Shown piece by piece: positions 8,294-17,076 of a stretch of DNA of 64,000 nt. Numbering within the stretch: the stretch's first letter is position 1; each line of letters opens with the position of its first letter. Source of the DNA: Pelagicoccus sp. SDUM812002 (lineage in GTDB: Bacteria > Verrucomicrobiota > Verrucomicrobiia > Opitutales > Opitutaceae); the NCBI RefSeq assembly GCF_031127835.1, contig NZ_JARXHX010000006.1, positions 228,938-292,937 of the forward strand, written 5' to 3'. Under the pieces are notes generated by a model. The model ran no database searches. It was not told the DNA's origin and was given only the letters and a program-made list of their open reading frames with translations. The position numbers were made by a program, and so were the translations under genes.

Positions 8294-9538
8294 ATGAGCG
8301 AAAAGAAAAACCCAATGTCAAACGCGCCACGAAACTTCCGCCCGGAGCCCTACGGCTACCACGAGGAGATCGAGCTCGACATCGAAACGCTCACCAACAT
8401 GGGGCAAGGCCTCGGCCGCATCGACGACTGGGTGGTTATGGTCCGATTCGCACTGCCGGGAGAGCGGGTGCGAGCTCGCGTCTATCGCAACGACAAGAAC
8501 TTCTCCGAAGCCGATCTCGTCGAGGTCATCAAGCCATCGCCCCAACGCATCATACCACCTTGCCCAGTCTTCACCGAATGTGGCGGTTGCCAGTATCAGC
8601 ATTTCGAATACTCGTCCCAGCTTGAGTGGAAAACCAAACAAGTAAAAGAGCTCCTCTGGCACATGGTCCGCATCGAGCACCCCGTCCTGCCAGCCATCGC
8701 CTCGCCCAAGCAGTATGGCTACCGCTCCAAGCTTACCCCTCACTTCGAGGTTCCCCGCAAGGGCCGCCCCATGACCATCGGCTTCCTAAAGGCTGGCACC
8801 CGCAGCCGACACGTAGAGGTGGAGCAATGCCCCCTCATCAGCGACGCGATGAACGAAACCCTCACCGCAGTTCGCGCCGAAACCTACGCCCGCCAGGAAA
8901 CGAAACCTTTCAAGAAAGGCGGCACTTTGCTCATTCGCGAACACCTCGACGGTGTCACCACCGACCCGAAAGAAACTATTCGCGAGAGAGTCGGCGATAT
9001 TACCTTCTCCTTCATCGCCGGTGAGTTCTTCCAGAACAACCCCTCCATCCTGCCAGTCTTCACAAGCTACGTGCGCGACAAAGCGCGCGACGCAGGAGCG
9101 AAGTACCTCGTCGACGCCTATTGCGGCTCCGGCCTCTTCACCCTCACTGCCGCCCAAGACTTCAAGCAGGTTGTCGGTGTCGAAGTCTCCGAACAGTCGA
9201 TCGAGTACGCCAAGCGCAACGCAGAGGACAACCAGATCGAAAATGCCGCCTTCGTGCTGGGCGATGCGGCCTCCATCTTCGAACAAATCGAATTTCCCGG
9301 CGACGAGTCGGCTGTCGTAATCGACCCGCCGCGAAAGGGTTCCAGCGAAGACTTCCTCACCCAGCTCATCGCCTTCGGGCCGCGTTCCGTGATCTACGTA
9401 TCCTGCAACCCCGCCACCCAGATGCGTGACCTGCAAGTACTACTCGGAGGGGGCTACGAGATAGAGGAAATCCAGCCGTTCGACCTCTTTCCACAAACGC
9501 GCCACCTCGAATGCGTGGTCGTTTTAAAGAGAGTGTAA
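8294..9538 (+). CDS. rlmD: 23S rRNA (uracil-5-)-methyltransferase, RumA/RlmD type
   Basis: 414 residues. An N-terminal TRAM RNA-binding domain (about 20-80) is followed by a [4Fe-4S] cluster site with Cys90, Cys96, Cys99 and Cys179. The SAM-binding motif is DAYCGSG at 274-280, IDPPRKG at about 343-349, and the catalytic nucleophile is probably Cys371 in YVSCNPAT. It methylates C5 of a uridine, most likely in 23S rRNA. The exact target (RlmD- or RlmCD-like) cannot be assigned from sequence alone. Single gene, divergent from sufE. Confidence 0.9.
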   Translation: MSEKKNPMSNAPRNFRPEPYGYHEEIELDIETLTNMGQGLGRIDDWVVMVRFALPGERVRARVYRNDKNFSEADLVEVIKPSPQRIIPPCPVFTECGGCQYQHFEYSSQLEWKTKQVKELLWHMVRIEHPVLPAIASPKQYGYRSKLTPHFEVPRKGRPMTIGFLKAGTRSRHVEVEQCPLISDAMNETLTAVRAETYARQETKPFKKGGTLLIREHLDGVTTDPKETIRERVGDITFSFIAGEFFQNNPSILPVFTSYVRDKARDAGAKYLVDAYCGSGLFTLTAAQDFKQVVGVEVSEQSIEYAKRNAEDNQIENAAFVLGDAASIFEQIEFPGDESAVVIDPPRKGSSEDFLTQLIAFGPRSVIYVSCNPATQMRDLQVLLGGGYEIEEIQPFDLFPQTRHLECVVVLKRV

Positions 9539-9558
9539 GGATTCAGCGACTACCTAGA

Positions 9559-9576
9559 ACTCGGTATTTACCGAGT
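9559..9576. repeat. Perfect inverted repeat after the methyltransferase gene
   Basis: Eight-base arms (ACTCGGTA / TACCGAGT) with a TT spacer, 20 bp after the rlmD stop. There is no T-run, so it is at best an imperfect terminator. The rest of 9577-9713 shows nothing I can name beyond a short direct repeat of CGACGTT. Confidence 0.4.
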
Positions 9577-9713
9577 AATAGCTTCAAGGCATTCATCTAG
9601 GACCGAATCGACGTTGCTCAATAGCGACGTTTAGTCACTTGATCCTTCGCTGAATCGCTCAGCAAATGCACGCCCAAGCCGACCTGTAGAGACTCGTTCA
9701 TCCCTCAGGTCAC

Positions 9714-9744
9714 AAAAAAACGGCACCCTTCTAGTGGTGTGCCG
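9714..9744 (-). terminator. Terminator of the receiver gene
   Basis: On the minus strand a stem built on CGGCAC/GTGCCG plus an inner CC/GG pair is followed by seven Ts (the A-run 9714-9720 on the plus strand). It lies just after the receiver stop at 9773. Confidence 0.85.
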
Positions 9745-9772
9745 CGTATTCAAATTTTAGAGGCGAGCCGAC

Positions 9773-10168
9773 CTAGTTATCTCCAGCGAGTATGCTGGAG
9801 ATTACTTCTTCCAAACTCGCTGGCTTGAATGGCTTCGCGAGAGCTGGATACTCTTTTCCCGCGACCTTTAATCGGGTCACCTTGCCAGAGTCGCCAGACT
9901 TGCTGAGCAAAGAGGTCAAAAACAGTACCTTCAAATCATGCATACGATCTATGGCTGTCAGCTTCTTCACCGCTTCGGATCCGTGCATATCGGGTAGCAA
10001 GACATCAACGATCATCAGATCAGGGGGCTCACGCAGAGCGAGTTCGATGGCGAAGCGTCCTTCGTAACTTTCCTGAACCTCGTAGCCCTTCGATTCCAAA
10101 AATGCGGAAAGGAGGCGAGCCGAGGCCTTATCGTCTTCCAATAGGATAATTTTCTTTGAGTCGGCCAT
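9773..10168 (-). CDS. Stand-alone response regulator receiver
   Basis: 131 residues containing only a CheY-like receiver. Acidic cluster Glu11-Asp12-Asp13, phosphoacceptor Asp55 (MIVDVLLPDMHG), the Thr/Ser switch in LFLTS, and the conserved Lys in ALAKPFKP are all present. There is no output domain, so it should act by protein-protein contact or in a phosphorelay. A 16-residue insertion-like segment (LLSKSGDSGKVTRLKVAGKEY) before the Lys motif is longer than in CheY. No kinase gene is adjacent, and its own terminator shows it is transcribed alone. Confidence 0.93.
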   Translation of the reverse strand: MADSKKIILLEDDKASARLLSAFLESKGYEVQESYEGRFAIELALREPPDLMIVDVLLPDMHGSEAVKKLTAIDRMHDLKVLFLTSLLSKSGDSGKVTRLKVAGKEYPALAKPFKPASLEEVISSILAGDN

Positions 10169-10288
10169 AGGATGTAATGTGGTCTGTTGGCTTAGATCGG
10201 CAAAAAGCAGTTGGTTTCGAGGTAAGAAGAGGACATTCTCAGGTAGACCTTAAATTTAACGCCTCTTTGAATAAATGAGGCATGGACC

Positions 10289-10774
10289 TCACTCGCCTAG
10301 GGCCTTGATTTGGTCTCTGACTGTCGCTGCCATCTCGTACTCTTCGCGACTCACATACTCGTCGAGGCGACGTTTTAAGTCCGCAATTTCCTCAGGCGTC
10401 ACGTCTCGCTTCTTACCTCGAGGCACTTTGCCTATGTGGCTACTGCCGCGATGCAACTTATTGATCACTGGCTCGAGCTTTCCTTCGAAGGTCTCGTAAC
10501 ATTTCGAGCATCCGAGCCGGCCATGCTCTTTAAAGTCTGCAGGCGTTAAGCCACAGCCAGGACAGGCTCGTTCGCTTTCCTTTGGCGATCTCGGCACCTT
10601 GCCTCCGTTTTCAGCATCTATCAGATCCCATGCCGCGCCTTGTTTGTAAGCCTTCGCCTTCGGGCAATTAGAACAAACGCCCAACTTCACGGCCTCACCG
10701 TCGACTACCTTCGTCAGGTGGATGGAGGTGGGAGCGTTGCAGTGTGAGCAGTTTTTGGGTCGCGATTCACTCAT
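10289..10774 (-). CDS. UvrB/UvrC-motif zinc protein, McsA-like
   Basis: 161 residues. Four CxxC pairs (Cys9/12, 34/37, 71/74, 89/92) form one or two zinc ribbons, and a C-terminal UVR motif helix pair lies at about 127-160 (RRLDEYVSREEYEMAATVRDQIKAL). This is the architecture of McsA, the activator of the protein-arginine kinase McsB that marks proteins for ClpCP. No mcsB or clpC is adjacent here, so the function is by family only. I chose the ATG at 10774 (MSESRPKN), because the frame upstream lacks family similarity and a GGGGAAGG sequence precedes this start. Confidence 0.85.
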   Translation of the reverse strand: MSESRPKNCSHCNAPTSIHLTKVVDGEAVKLGVCSNCPKAKAYKQGAAWDLIDAENGGKVPRSPKESERACPGCGLTPADFKEHGRLGCSKCYETFEGKLEPVINKLHRGSSHIGKVPRGKKRDVTPEEIADLKRRLDEYVSREEYEMAATVRDQIKALGE

Positions 10775-10885
10775 TTGGTCAAAATGGCCTTCCCCTATAC
10801 TTCGGCCTAAAACCTGCAGAGCCGCAGCGAAAAGATAGATTTTTTCACCCTTCACACATCTGCAGCCGCTCGCCACAGTCCCTGC

Positions 10886-11335
10886 ATGTCAGAACACATC
10901 GCCACCCTCGCCTGGAAACGCGGAGAATCCGCCTTCGATTACAAGAGTTACTCCCGCAACCACACTTGGGACTTCGGCCAAGGCACTATCGTAAGCGCCT
11001 CCGCCGCAACAGACTACCTCGGAGACGCTGCATGCGTCGACCCCGAGCAAGCCTTCGTCGCCTCCCTCTCCAGCTGCCACATGCTAACCTTCCTTGCTAT
11101 CGCCGCCATGAGCAAGATCACCGTCGAAAGCTACACCGACCGTGCCGTCGGTCACCTCGCCAAAAACGATTCCGGCAAGCTAGTCATCACCCGCGTCGAC
11201 CTCTATCCAGAAATCGTATTTGCCGACGGCTCAGCTCCCAGTCCCAAGATGCTAGAGCGACTGCACCACAAAGCTCATGAAGAGTGCTTCCTCGCAAACT
11301 CCGTCACTTGCGAAATCGTCACCCACCTCCCCTAA
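10886..11335 (+). CDS. OsmC/Ohr family protein
   Basis: 149 residues. OsmC-family proteins reduce organic hydroperoxides with a cysteine pair, here most likely Cys64 (SLSSCHMLTFL) and Cys134 (HEECFLANSV). The alpha/beta OsmC fold is complete. Cys142 is a third cysteine not needed by the mechanism. It is divergent from the McsA-like gene and 73 bp upstream of the symporter. Peroxidase activity is inferred from the family. Confidence 0.9.
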   Translation: MSEHIATLAWKRGESAFDYKSYSRNHTWDFGQGTIVSASAATDYLGDAACVDPEQAFVASLSSCHMLTFLAIAAMSKITVESYTDRAVGHLAKNDSGKLVITRVDLYPEIVFADGSAPSPKMLERLHHKAHEECFLANSVTCEIVTHLP

Positions 11336-11408
11336 GTCCGGATCTTCCCGCCTCTTCTTCTCCTCCCTTTTCCCTTCCTAAGCCTAAATACCTACCACCT
11401 AAAAAGCA

Positions 11409-12836
11409 GTGTCCGAAATTGTAGACTTCCTCAACAAATACATCTGGTCCAACTGGCTCGTAGGCCTCTGTCTCGTCACTGGGCTCTACTTCTCGATAGC
11501 TACCCGATTCCTCCAAGTTCGCCTCATCGGCTCCATGGTGCGTTTTCTATTTTCGGGCAAGGAATCAGCCGCTGGCCTCTCCTCCTTTCAAGCCTTCGCC
11601 CTCGCCGTCTCCGGTCGCGTCGGCACCGGCAATATTGTGGGCGTCGCCTCCGCCATCGCCATGGGCGGCCCTGGCGCCGTCTTCTGGATGTGGATCATCG
11701 CCTTCCTCGGCGCTGGCTCCGCCTTCGCAGAAGCCACTCTTGCCCAGATGTACAAAAAGGAAATCGACGGCGAATACCGCGGCGGTCCCGCCTACTACAT
11801 CGAAAAAGGCCTCGGGGTAAAATGGTACGCCATCGTATTCGCCCTCTCTACGATTCTCGCCACCGGACTCCTACTTCCCAGTGTGCAGTCAAACTCCATC
11901 GGCGCCGCAATCGAAAACGCATTTGGACTCTCCCCCTATATCACCGGGCTCGTTATCGTCGTTCTCCTCGCCGTCATCATCTTCGGAGGCGTTCACCGTA
12001 TCGGCCACGTCGCCCAGTTCGCGGTCCCCTTCATGGCGCTTGGTTACATCATCATCGCCCTCATCGTCATCTTAGCCAACGCCTCAGAAATCCCCGCCGT
12101 CTTCGCAACAATCTTTCGCAACGCTTTCGGGCTCGACCCTGCTTTCGGCGGACTCCTCGGCGCCGCTATCCAGTGGGGCGTCAAACGCGGCATCTATTCA
12201 AACGAAGCGGGTCAAGGTACCGCCCCCATTGCCGCCGCCACCGCAGAGGTGAACCACCCAGCCAAGCAAGGACTCGTGCAAGCCTTCTCAGTCTACGTGG
12301 ACACTTGGTTCGTCTGCACCGCGACCGCCATCATGATTCTCATAACGGACTCCTTCAACGTTTTCGACGGCGATGGAACACCTATCATCGAAAACCTCGA
12401 AGGCTTCCCCGCCGGTCCCATCTACACCCAAAACGCTGTCGACAGTCTTCTTCCGGGCTTCGGGTCCGCCTTCATCGCCATTGCCCTGCTCTTCTTCGCT
12501 TTCACTACCTTGCTCGCCTACTACTACTACACCGAGTCCAACCTCGTCTATCTCATCAAATCCGGCCCTGCCCGCCAACGTGCCACCCAAATCGTGCGCG
12601 TTCTCTTCCTCGGTCTCATCTATTACGGATCCATCAAGTCTGCCACCCTCGCTTGGGCCATGGGCGACGTCGGCGTCGGCCTCATGGCATGGGTCAACAT
12701 CATCGCCATCCTTCTCCTCAGCCCCCAAGTCTTCCGCTGCCTCAAGGACTTCGAAACTCAGCAAAAAGCCGGCAAAGACCCCTCTTTCGACCCCGAGGCT
12801 GCCAAACTCCCTCTGGCCACATTCTGGAAAAAGTAA
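11409..12836 (+). CDS. Sodium:alanine/glycine symporter, AGCS family
   Basis: 475 residues, about 10-11 hydrophobic segments, inner membrane. Family hallmarks include the SGRVGTGNIVGVASAI segment near residue 70-85, GGPAYYIEKGLG, and SNEAGQGTAPIAAA (about 263-276). Members import alanine or glycine with Na+. The start codon is GTG at 11409. The gene is monocistronic as far as can be seen, followed by a 93-bp gap to a convergent small gene. Confidence 0.94.
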   Translation: MSEIVDFLNKYIWSNWLVGLCLVTGLYFSIATRFLQVRLIGSMVRFLFSGKESAAGLSSFQAFALAVSGRVGTGNIVGVASAIAMGGPGAVFWMWIIAFLGAGSAFAEATLAQMYKKEIDGEYRGGPAYYIEKGLGVKWYAIVFALSTILATGLLLPSVQSNSIGAAIENAFGLSPYITGLVIVVLLAVIIFGGVHRIGHVAQFAVPFMALGYIIIALIVILANASEIPAVFATIFRNAFGLDPAFGGLLGAAIQWGVKRGIYSNEAGQGTAPIAAATAEVNHPAKQGLVQAFSVYVDTWFVCTATAIMILITDSFNVFDGDGTPIIENLEGFPAGPIYTQNAVDSLLPGFGSAFIAIALLFFAFTTLLAYYYYTESNLVYLIKSGPARQRATQIVRVLFLGLIYYGSIKSATLAWAMGDVGVGLMAWVNIIAILLLSPQVFRCLKDFETQQKAGKDPSFDPEAAKLPLATFWKK

Positions 12837-12929
12837 GGAGAAGGGAGGGCTTCCACGCCGTCCGCGCTGCAGATTCACCGAGCACCCATTGTCCCTCCGG
12901 GACTGAAACCCTGTAGCCGGAAACTGAAA

Positions 12930-13211
12930 CTAAATATTCCAGCGCGTCTTCGATTTCTGGGTCGGCTTGTGAACTTTGAACAACTTGGGATCATGCATGC
13001 GGTTCGCCTTTTCCGCAGTCTCTTCGTCCAACCCCTTTAGCAGCTCCATGATCTCCACCAGGGCATGAGACACTGGGATGTCCCGCGCATTGCTGTGGGC
13101 GTAGTGGCCTTCGCAATACACGTGTATCGCCTTGCCAATCGACTTCGCCGCTTCGCGCACATGATCATTGATGTAGCCATCGTCATTCGGTTCGTAGCGT
13201 CCCTTTTCCAT
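12930..13211 (-). CDS. Small conserved-looking hypothetical protein
   Basis: 93 residues from the ATG at 13211 (MEKGRYEPNDDG). It is soluble with no signal peptide and has an even mix of charged and hydrophobic residues typical of a folded protein (IGKAIHVYCEGHYAHSNARD, then a helix VEIMELLKGL). No family recognised. It lies between the symporter and the LpxR-like gene. Confidence 0.55.
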   Translation of the reverse strand: MEKGRYEPNDDGYINDHVREAAKSIGKAIHVYCEGHYAHSNARDIPVSHALVEIMELLKGLDEETAEKANRMHDPKLFKVHKPTQKSKTRWNI

Positions 13212-13436
13212 ACCCTGCACAAATCACCGTTCCATTCGATTCCTGTAAACGATTTTCGTTAGGGCTGATACTCGTGTGAGGCAACACTTCGAGCCGAGCA
13301 GGGAAGCAGCTGCATTTCGACACAGAATACGTGCAAATCGCAAAGGCCAAAGAGGAAAGAATGCGTAAAGCACCGCTTATCGAATGCTCTACCCACTCTA
13401 GAGCAGATGGCATGGAAACTGAATACCCCCTGCCAC

Positions 13437-14489
13437 ATGAAATCGAAAGAGTCCTTCAAACGAGCTACAATATGCACCGGCGTAGCCATTTGCCTCATTG
13501 CTCAAACCGCCGCGCAAAACGCCGAAAACAAGGCCGTAACCTTCGGAATCGCTATCGAAAACGACTCCTTTTCCGGCACCGATCAAAACTACACCAACGG
13601 TACCAAACTTTCCTGGGACTTCGCCAAAGCTGAGACTTACGAAGACATCCCTCATCTTCCCAAGTGGGCCAAAAGCGTCTCCAAGCTTCGGAAAGAGAGG
13701 CCCACTCCATATACATTCGGGGCTACCATCTCCCTAGGTCAAAAGATATTCACGCCGTCGAACAAGGAAGCCACCGAACTCTTGGTCGACGAACGCCCCT
13801 ATGCGGGTTGGACCTACCTCAGCCTCGCTCTACGCGAAACCAAAAAAAACCATACTGACACCTTTGAAATCACCGCTGGCGTGGTCGGCCCCGACTCCTA
13901 TGCCGAGGACATCCAAAATTGGGTTCACGAAAAGATCGGTTCCCAAGAAGCCCTAGGCTGGGACAACCAACTGAAGAACGAAATCGGCGGCATCCTGACG
14001 TGGCAACGCGACACTCGTCTCATCGAATTGCCAAACGACTCGACGGGTTGGGGCACAGATTTCAACACCTCATTCGGAGCGAGCGTCGGCAACATCTATA
14101 CCCACGCCCTCCTAGGAGCAAACCTCCGATTCGGTTACAATAGGCAGGCCGCAATATCGTCCCCTCGTATCCGTCCAGCGAATACCGGAGTATTTCCATC
14201 GGGACCAGAAGACGCTCGCCTTCAAATTGGGAAGCCTGACTTCGGATTTTTTCTGACCCTCGGAGCCGAAGGTCGCTACGTGGGGCGAAACCTTTTCATC
14301 GAAGGAAATACTTGGGCTGACAGTCATGGCCTCGAGCTCGAACACCAGGTCGGAGACTACTACGCTGGGCTAACCCTCCTCTCGAGAAGATGGTCCCTCA
14401 GCTACCTCTACACCGTTCGATCCGCAGAATTCCCAGGGCAAGACGAGCCGCACGAATTCGGGGGACTCACCATCACTCGGACCTTCTGA
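13437..14489 (+). CDS. LpxR-like outer-membrane lipid A deacylase
   Basis: 350 residues. Residues 1-27 form a signal peptide ending near AQTAAQNA. The mature part is an outer-membrane beta-barrel of the LpxR/DUF2219 family, which removes the 3'-O-acyloxyacyl group of lipid A in Salmonella. Early in the mature protein IENDSFSG (Asn42-Asp43) matches the catalytic Asn-Asp of LpxR. YTNGTKLSW and the RPYAGWTYLSLAL strand also fit. It ends in an aromatic residue (TRTF), typical of barrels recognised by Bam. The start was set at Met 13437 because the ten residues upstream are not signal-like. Its 3' end overlaps the convergent ACT gene by 17 bp. Confidence 0.85.
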   Translation: MKSKESFKRATICTGVAICLIAQTAAQNAENKAVTFGIAIENDSFSGTDQNYTNGTKLSWDFAKAETYEDIPHLPKWAKSVSKLRKERPTPYTFGATISLGQKIFTPSNKEATELLVDERPYAGWTYLSLALRETKKNHTDTFEITAGVVGPDSYAEDIQNWVHEKIGSQEALGWDNQLKNEIGGILTWQRDTRLIELPNDSTGWGTDFNTSFGASVGNIYTHALLGANLRFGYNRQAAISSPRIRPANTGVFPSGPEDARLQIGKPDFGFFLTLGAEGRYVGRNLFIEGNTWADSHGLELEHQVGDYYAGLTLLSRRWSLSYLYTVRSAEFPGQDEPHEFGGLTITRTF

Positions 14490-14883
14490 GCGACGCGATC
14501 GCGGCTACCGCTTCTTTTGCTCTCTCGCTTTGTACAAATACATGGTCGTGGTGGAAGCCCGCCACCACGTTCGCGCTAATCCCTTTTTCCGCTAGGACGC
14601 CAGCTACCACCGCGGTCAATCCGACCGCCTCCAAGCTCGAATAAACACTTAAGGTGATCGATCGAAAAACCGACTCGTACACGAGGTTATTCGCGTCCGC
14701 CTTCTCTCTCGGAACCACCAGCGTGAGCCCTTCCCGCTCTCTCACCGATACGATAGGACTCAAGTCTAACCGTTCTCCGTAAACGGCCTGCTCGAAACTC
14801 AGGAAGACAAAGTCGCCATCCAATAAAACGGGCTCAACATTCTCCAAAAGCTTCAACAAATCCTTTTCTGCCTTCACCGTCAT
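14473..14883 (-). CDS. ACT domain protein
   Basis: 136 residues. The C-terminal half has an ACT-type pattern (LEAVGLTAVVAGVLAEKGISANVVAGFHHDHVFV), as in the CASTOR-like/ACT_7 small-molecule sensing domains. The N-terminal half (VEPVLLDGDFVFLS) resembles the first half of the same tandem fold. It probably binds an amino acid or related ligand. No partner enzyme is adjacent. The 3' ends of this gene and the LpxR-like gene overlap in opposite directions. Confidence 0.8.
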   Translation of the reverse strand: MTVKAEKDLLKLLENVEPVLLDGDFVFLSFEQAVYGERLDLSPIVSVREREGLTLVVPREKADANNLVYESVFRSITLSVYSSLEAVGLTAVVAGVLAEKGISANVVAGFHHDHVFVQSERAKEAVAAIASLRRSE

Positions 14884-15009
14884 TATCGGGTCACCGAAAC
14901 CACGACCCAGAGCAATAAGCTAAAGCCGCAAGTCCCCAAAACCAAGCTCCAAGCCCGAGCAGTCCTTACAATCCCAAGCCGCCAATGGCTTTTCCAGATA
15001 ACTCTGGCC

Positions 15010-16815
15010 TTAGCGGTAGAGCGGTCCGTAAGTCTGACAAGCTCGGAAGTCTGCGCCTTCCAGGTCTGCCGTTCCAAAGGACCGCCAAGAGCTTGGACGA
15101 AATATCCGTTCCTCGGATACATTGTGCATGTAGACCGGAATGCGCAACATCGAGGCCAAGGTGATATAAAGATGCCCCACGTGACCGCAGGTTAGCACGC
15201 AATGGTTCGCGCCCCAGCTATTCATCACTTCATACGCGCTTCGAAACGCACCTTCTCCCGTCAGGGTAGGGGCAAACCAGGTCGTCGGCCAAGTCGGGTT
15301 AGTACGATCATCGAGTGCCTCGTGAATCCTGTCGGGCAGTTCGATACTATAACCTTCCGCTACCTGCAAAACGGGGCCCAAGGCGTCGACCAGGTTCAGT
15401 CGAACCATCGTGGAAGCCATACCGCCACGCGTCTTGTAGCGGGTGCTCCAACCTCCTTCTGGGAAGTACTCCGTTACCGACGGGTGCCAAGTGGTCGCCT
15501 TCAGACAGGCATCTACCTCGCTGTCCTCAATATCCCAATACGGCTTCATGGTCGGCTTACCTTCCGCATCTGACTGCTGCCCCGTCCCGTCAAGAGCAGC
15601 GGGGCCAGAGTTGATCAAGTGCAAGATTCCATCCTCTACCAGATCATCGGACAGGTTCTCGCCGCTTGCTTCGGCGATAGCTTCCTTGCTCCAGTAGGTC
15701 CGAAGGTCCGCAAAGATCTGGGCCGAGTTGGTTAAGAGGTGGCCAAAAAGCATCCCAGCTCCGTTTAAAGCATCATTTTCCGTAGCCACGATATAAGGAG
15801 CTCGTTTGCCGTTCCAGTCGAATGAGGTGTTGAGAATAGCCTCCAGGAAATCCCCGTTGGGGAAATGGTCAGTCCACTGGCGCTGCCCTTGAAAACCAGC
15901 CGCGATCGCTCCATGCCCCTGCGCTTGCTCGCCCAAGCCCATCTCCGCCAGCTTTGGATTCCCTACCATCAGGTCACGAGCTATCAGTGCCATCTTTATG
16001 GATACATCCCACTCTTCATCCAACGCATCGCGAGAGCGCTTCGTTTCCTCGGAATTGTAGTCCTTTCCTTCTGGGCAGTTTTCCGCCACCCACGCCTTCG
16101 CTCTATCGAATTCGCCTTGGTCGAACTGGCTCTTCTTCAAACGGCCCACGAATTCAGTTAAGTCGATCGCCTCCACTCGCATGCCGAGATACTTTTCCCA
16201 CATGGGATTATCCACCATGGAGCCAGCGATCCCCATGGAAGTGCCGCCCATGGAAAGGTAGGACCGCCCTCTCATCAAGCCGACCGCCAAGCCGCAGCGA
16301 GCGAAGTTTAACAGCTTCTCGGCCACGTCGGTGGGGATCTCCTTAGTCCCTGCAGGCTGCACATCCTTTCCATAGATACCAAACGCGGGAAGCCCTTTCT
16401 GAGTGTGCCCAGCCAATGCTGCGGCGAGGTAGACCGCACCAGGACGCTCCGTACCGTTGAAGCCCCAAATCGCTTTCACGTTGTGCGGATCCATATCCAT
16501 AGTCTCGGAACCGTAGCACCAACAAGGCGTCACCGTGATCGTGACCGTGACGCCTTCCTTGCGAAACTTTTCCGCCGCGGCGGTCGCTTCCGCGACCCCA
16601 CCGATGCAGCTATCCGCTACCACACATTCGACAGGCGATCCGTTCGGATAGCGTAGCACCTTCGACAGCAAGTCGACCACCGAGGCAGCTTGCTCCATCG
16701 TCTGAGCTTCGAGCGATTCGCGAACGCCGCCGAGACGACCATCGATCGTTGGACGAATACCGATCTTGGGGAGCGAGCCCTTCCAAGGGCTGGGAGATGA
16801 GTTCACTTCTGACAT
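15010..16815 (-). CDS. fucI: L-fucose isomerase
   Basis: 601 residues (E. coli FucI has 591). Interconverts L-fucose and L-fuculose with Mn2+. Expected ligand regions are present: the glutamate in [12 protein letters not shown], the aspartate in [10 protein letters not shown], and the histidine in the C-terminal [14 protein letters not shown] segment. The start is ATG 16815 ([13 protein letters not shown]), and the upstream extension has no family similarity. No fuculokinase, aldolase or transporter is adjacent. Marine Opitutia commonly degrade fucose polymers, so this fits a fucoidan or fucose diet. Repeated sites upstream (16979-17036) may be its operator. Confidence 0.95.
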   Translation of the reverse strand: MSEVNSSPSPWKGSLPKIGIRPTIDGRLGGVRESLEAQTMEQAASVVDLLSKVLRYPNGSPVECVVADSCIGGVAEATAAAEKFRKEGVTVTITVTPCWCYGSETMDMDPHNVKAIWGFNGTERPGAVYLAAALAGHTQKGLPAFGIYGKDVQPAGTKEIPTDVAEKLLNFARCGLAVGLMRGRSYLSMGGTSMGIAGSMVDNPMWEKYLGMRVEAIDLTEFVGRLKKSQFDQGEFDRAKAWVAENCPEGKDYNSEETKRSRDALDEEWDVSIKMALIARDLMVGNPKLAEMGLGEQAQGHGAIAAGFQGQRQWTDHFPNGDFLEAILNTSFDWNGKRAPYIVATENDALNGAGMLFGHLLTNSAQIFADLRTYWSKEAIAEASGENLSDDLVEDGILHLINSGPAALDGTGQQSDAEGKPTMKPYWDIEDSEVDACLKATTWHPSVTEYFPEGGWSTRYKTRGGMASTMVRLNLVDALGPVLQVAEGYSIELPDRIHEALDDRTNPTWPTTWFAPTLTGEGAFRSAYEVMNSWGANHCVLTCGHVGHLYITLASMLRIPVYMHNVSEERIFRPSSWRSFGTADLEGADFRACQTYGPLYR

Positions 16816-16978
16816 AGTAACGAGGTTTAAATAGGTGTGGGGTTGGGAGAACGCGACCGACAAGCAAAGCCTTTCGCGACTCTCACGCGTCGAATGTGAC
16901 ACACCTATGCCCACCAACTCAAGATGACAAAAGGCCCAAACAAAGGCGCTTTCCCGATTGTCCTACTCCCGATTTCAG

Positions 16979-17037
16979 TACCACTGGCAATGCCGGGGGC
17001 CGAGGCGTAAGCCGACATCTCATTGCCACGGGCAATT
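16979..17037. promoter_or_regulatory. Pair of related 12-15 bp sites upstream of fucI
   Basis: A perfect inverted repeat ATTGCC-ACG-GGCAAT lies at 17022-17036. A related sequence, CCACTGGCAATG, lies 45 bp away at 16981-16992 and matches the right part of the first (CCACGGGCAATT) at 10 of 12 positions. The spacing is about four helical turns. Dyads of this size are typical of LacI/GntR-type sugar regulators. They are 160-220 bp upstream of fucI, and regulation of fucI is an inference. Confidence 0.4.
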
Positions 17038-17048
17038 ACACAGAGGGT

Positions 17049-17071
17049 TCATAGTCCATTGGTCCCCGGTT
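17049..17071 (+). other. tRNA-derived fragment (relic or attachment scar)
   Basis: These 23 bases match positions 47992-48014 of the CAU tRNA (anticodon loop to T arm) at 21 positions. Weaker similarity extends left to 17041 (26 of 31 matching against 47984-48014). The acceptor and D-arm portions and the rest of the T arm are absent, so it is not a functional tRNA. It lies 5 bp after the exchanger stop and at the left edge of the stress-gene region. Confidence 0.6.
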
Positions 17072-17076
17072 GCGGG

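Noticed and set aside
8641..8660. TGGCAC with GC at the right distance inside the rRNA methyltransferase gene; likewise one inside the FMN protein gene near 46690
   Set aside because: Inside coding sequence; two such matches are about what chance predicts for the window.
11690..12916. 408-codon Arg/His-rich plus-strand frame inside the symporter gene
   Set aside because: Out-of-frame shadow of a clear AGCS gene in GC-biased codons.
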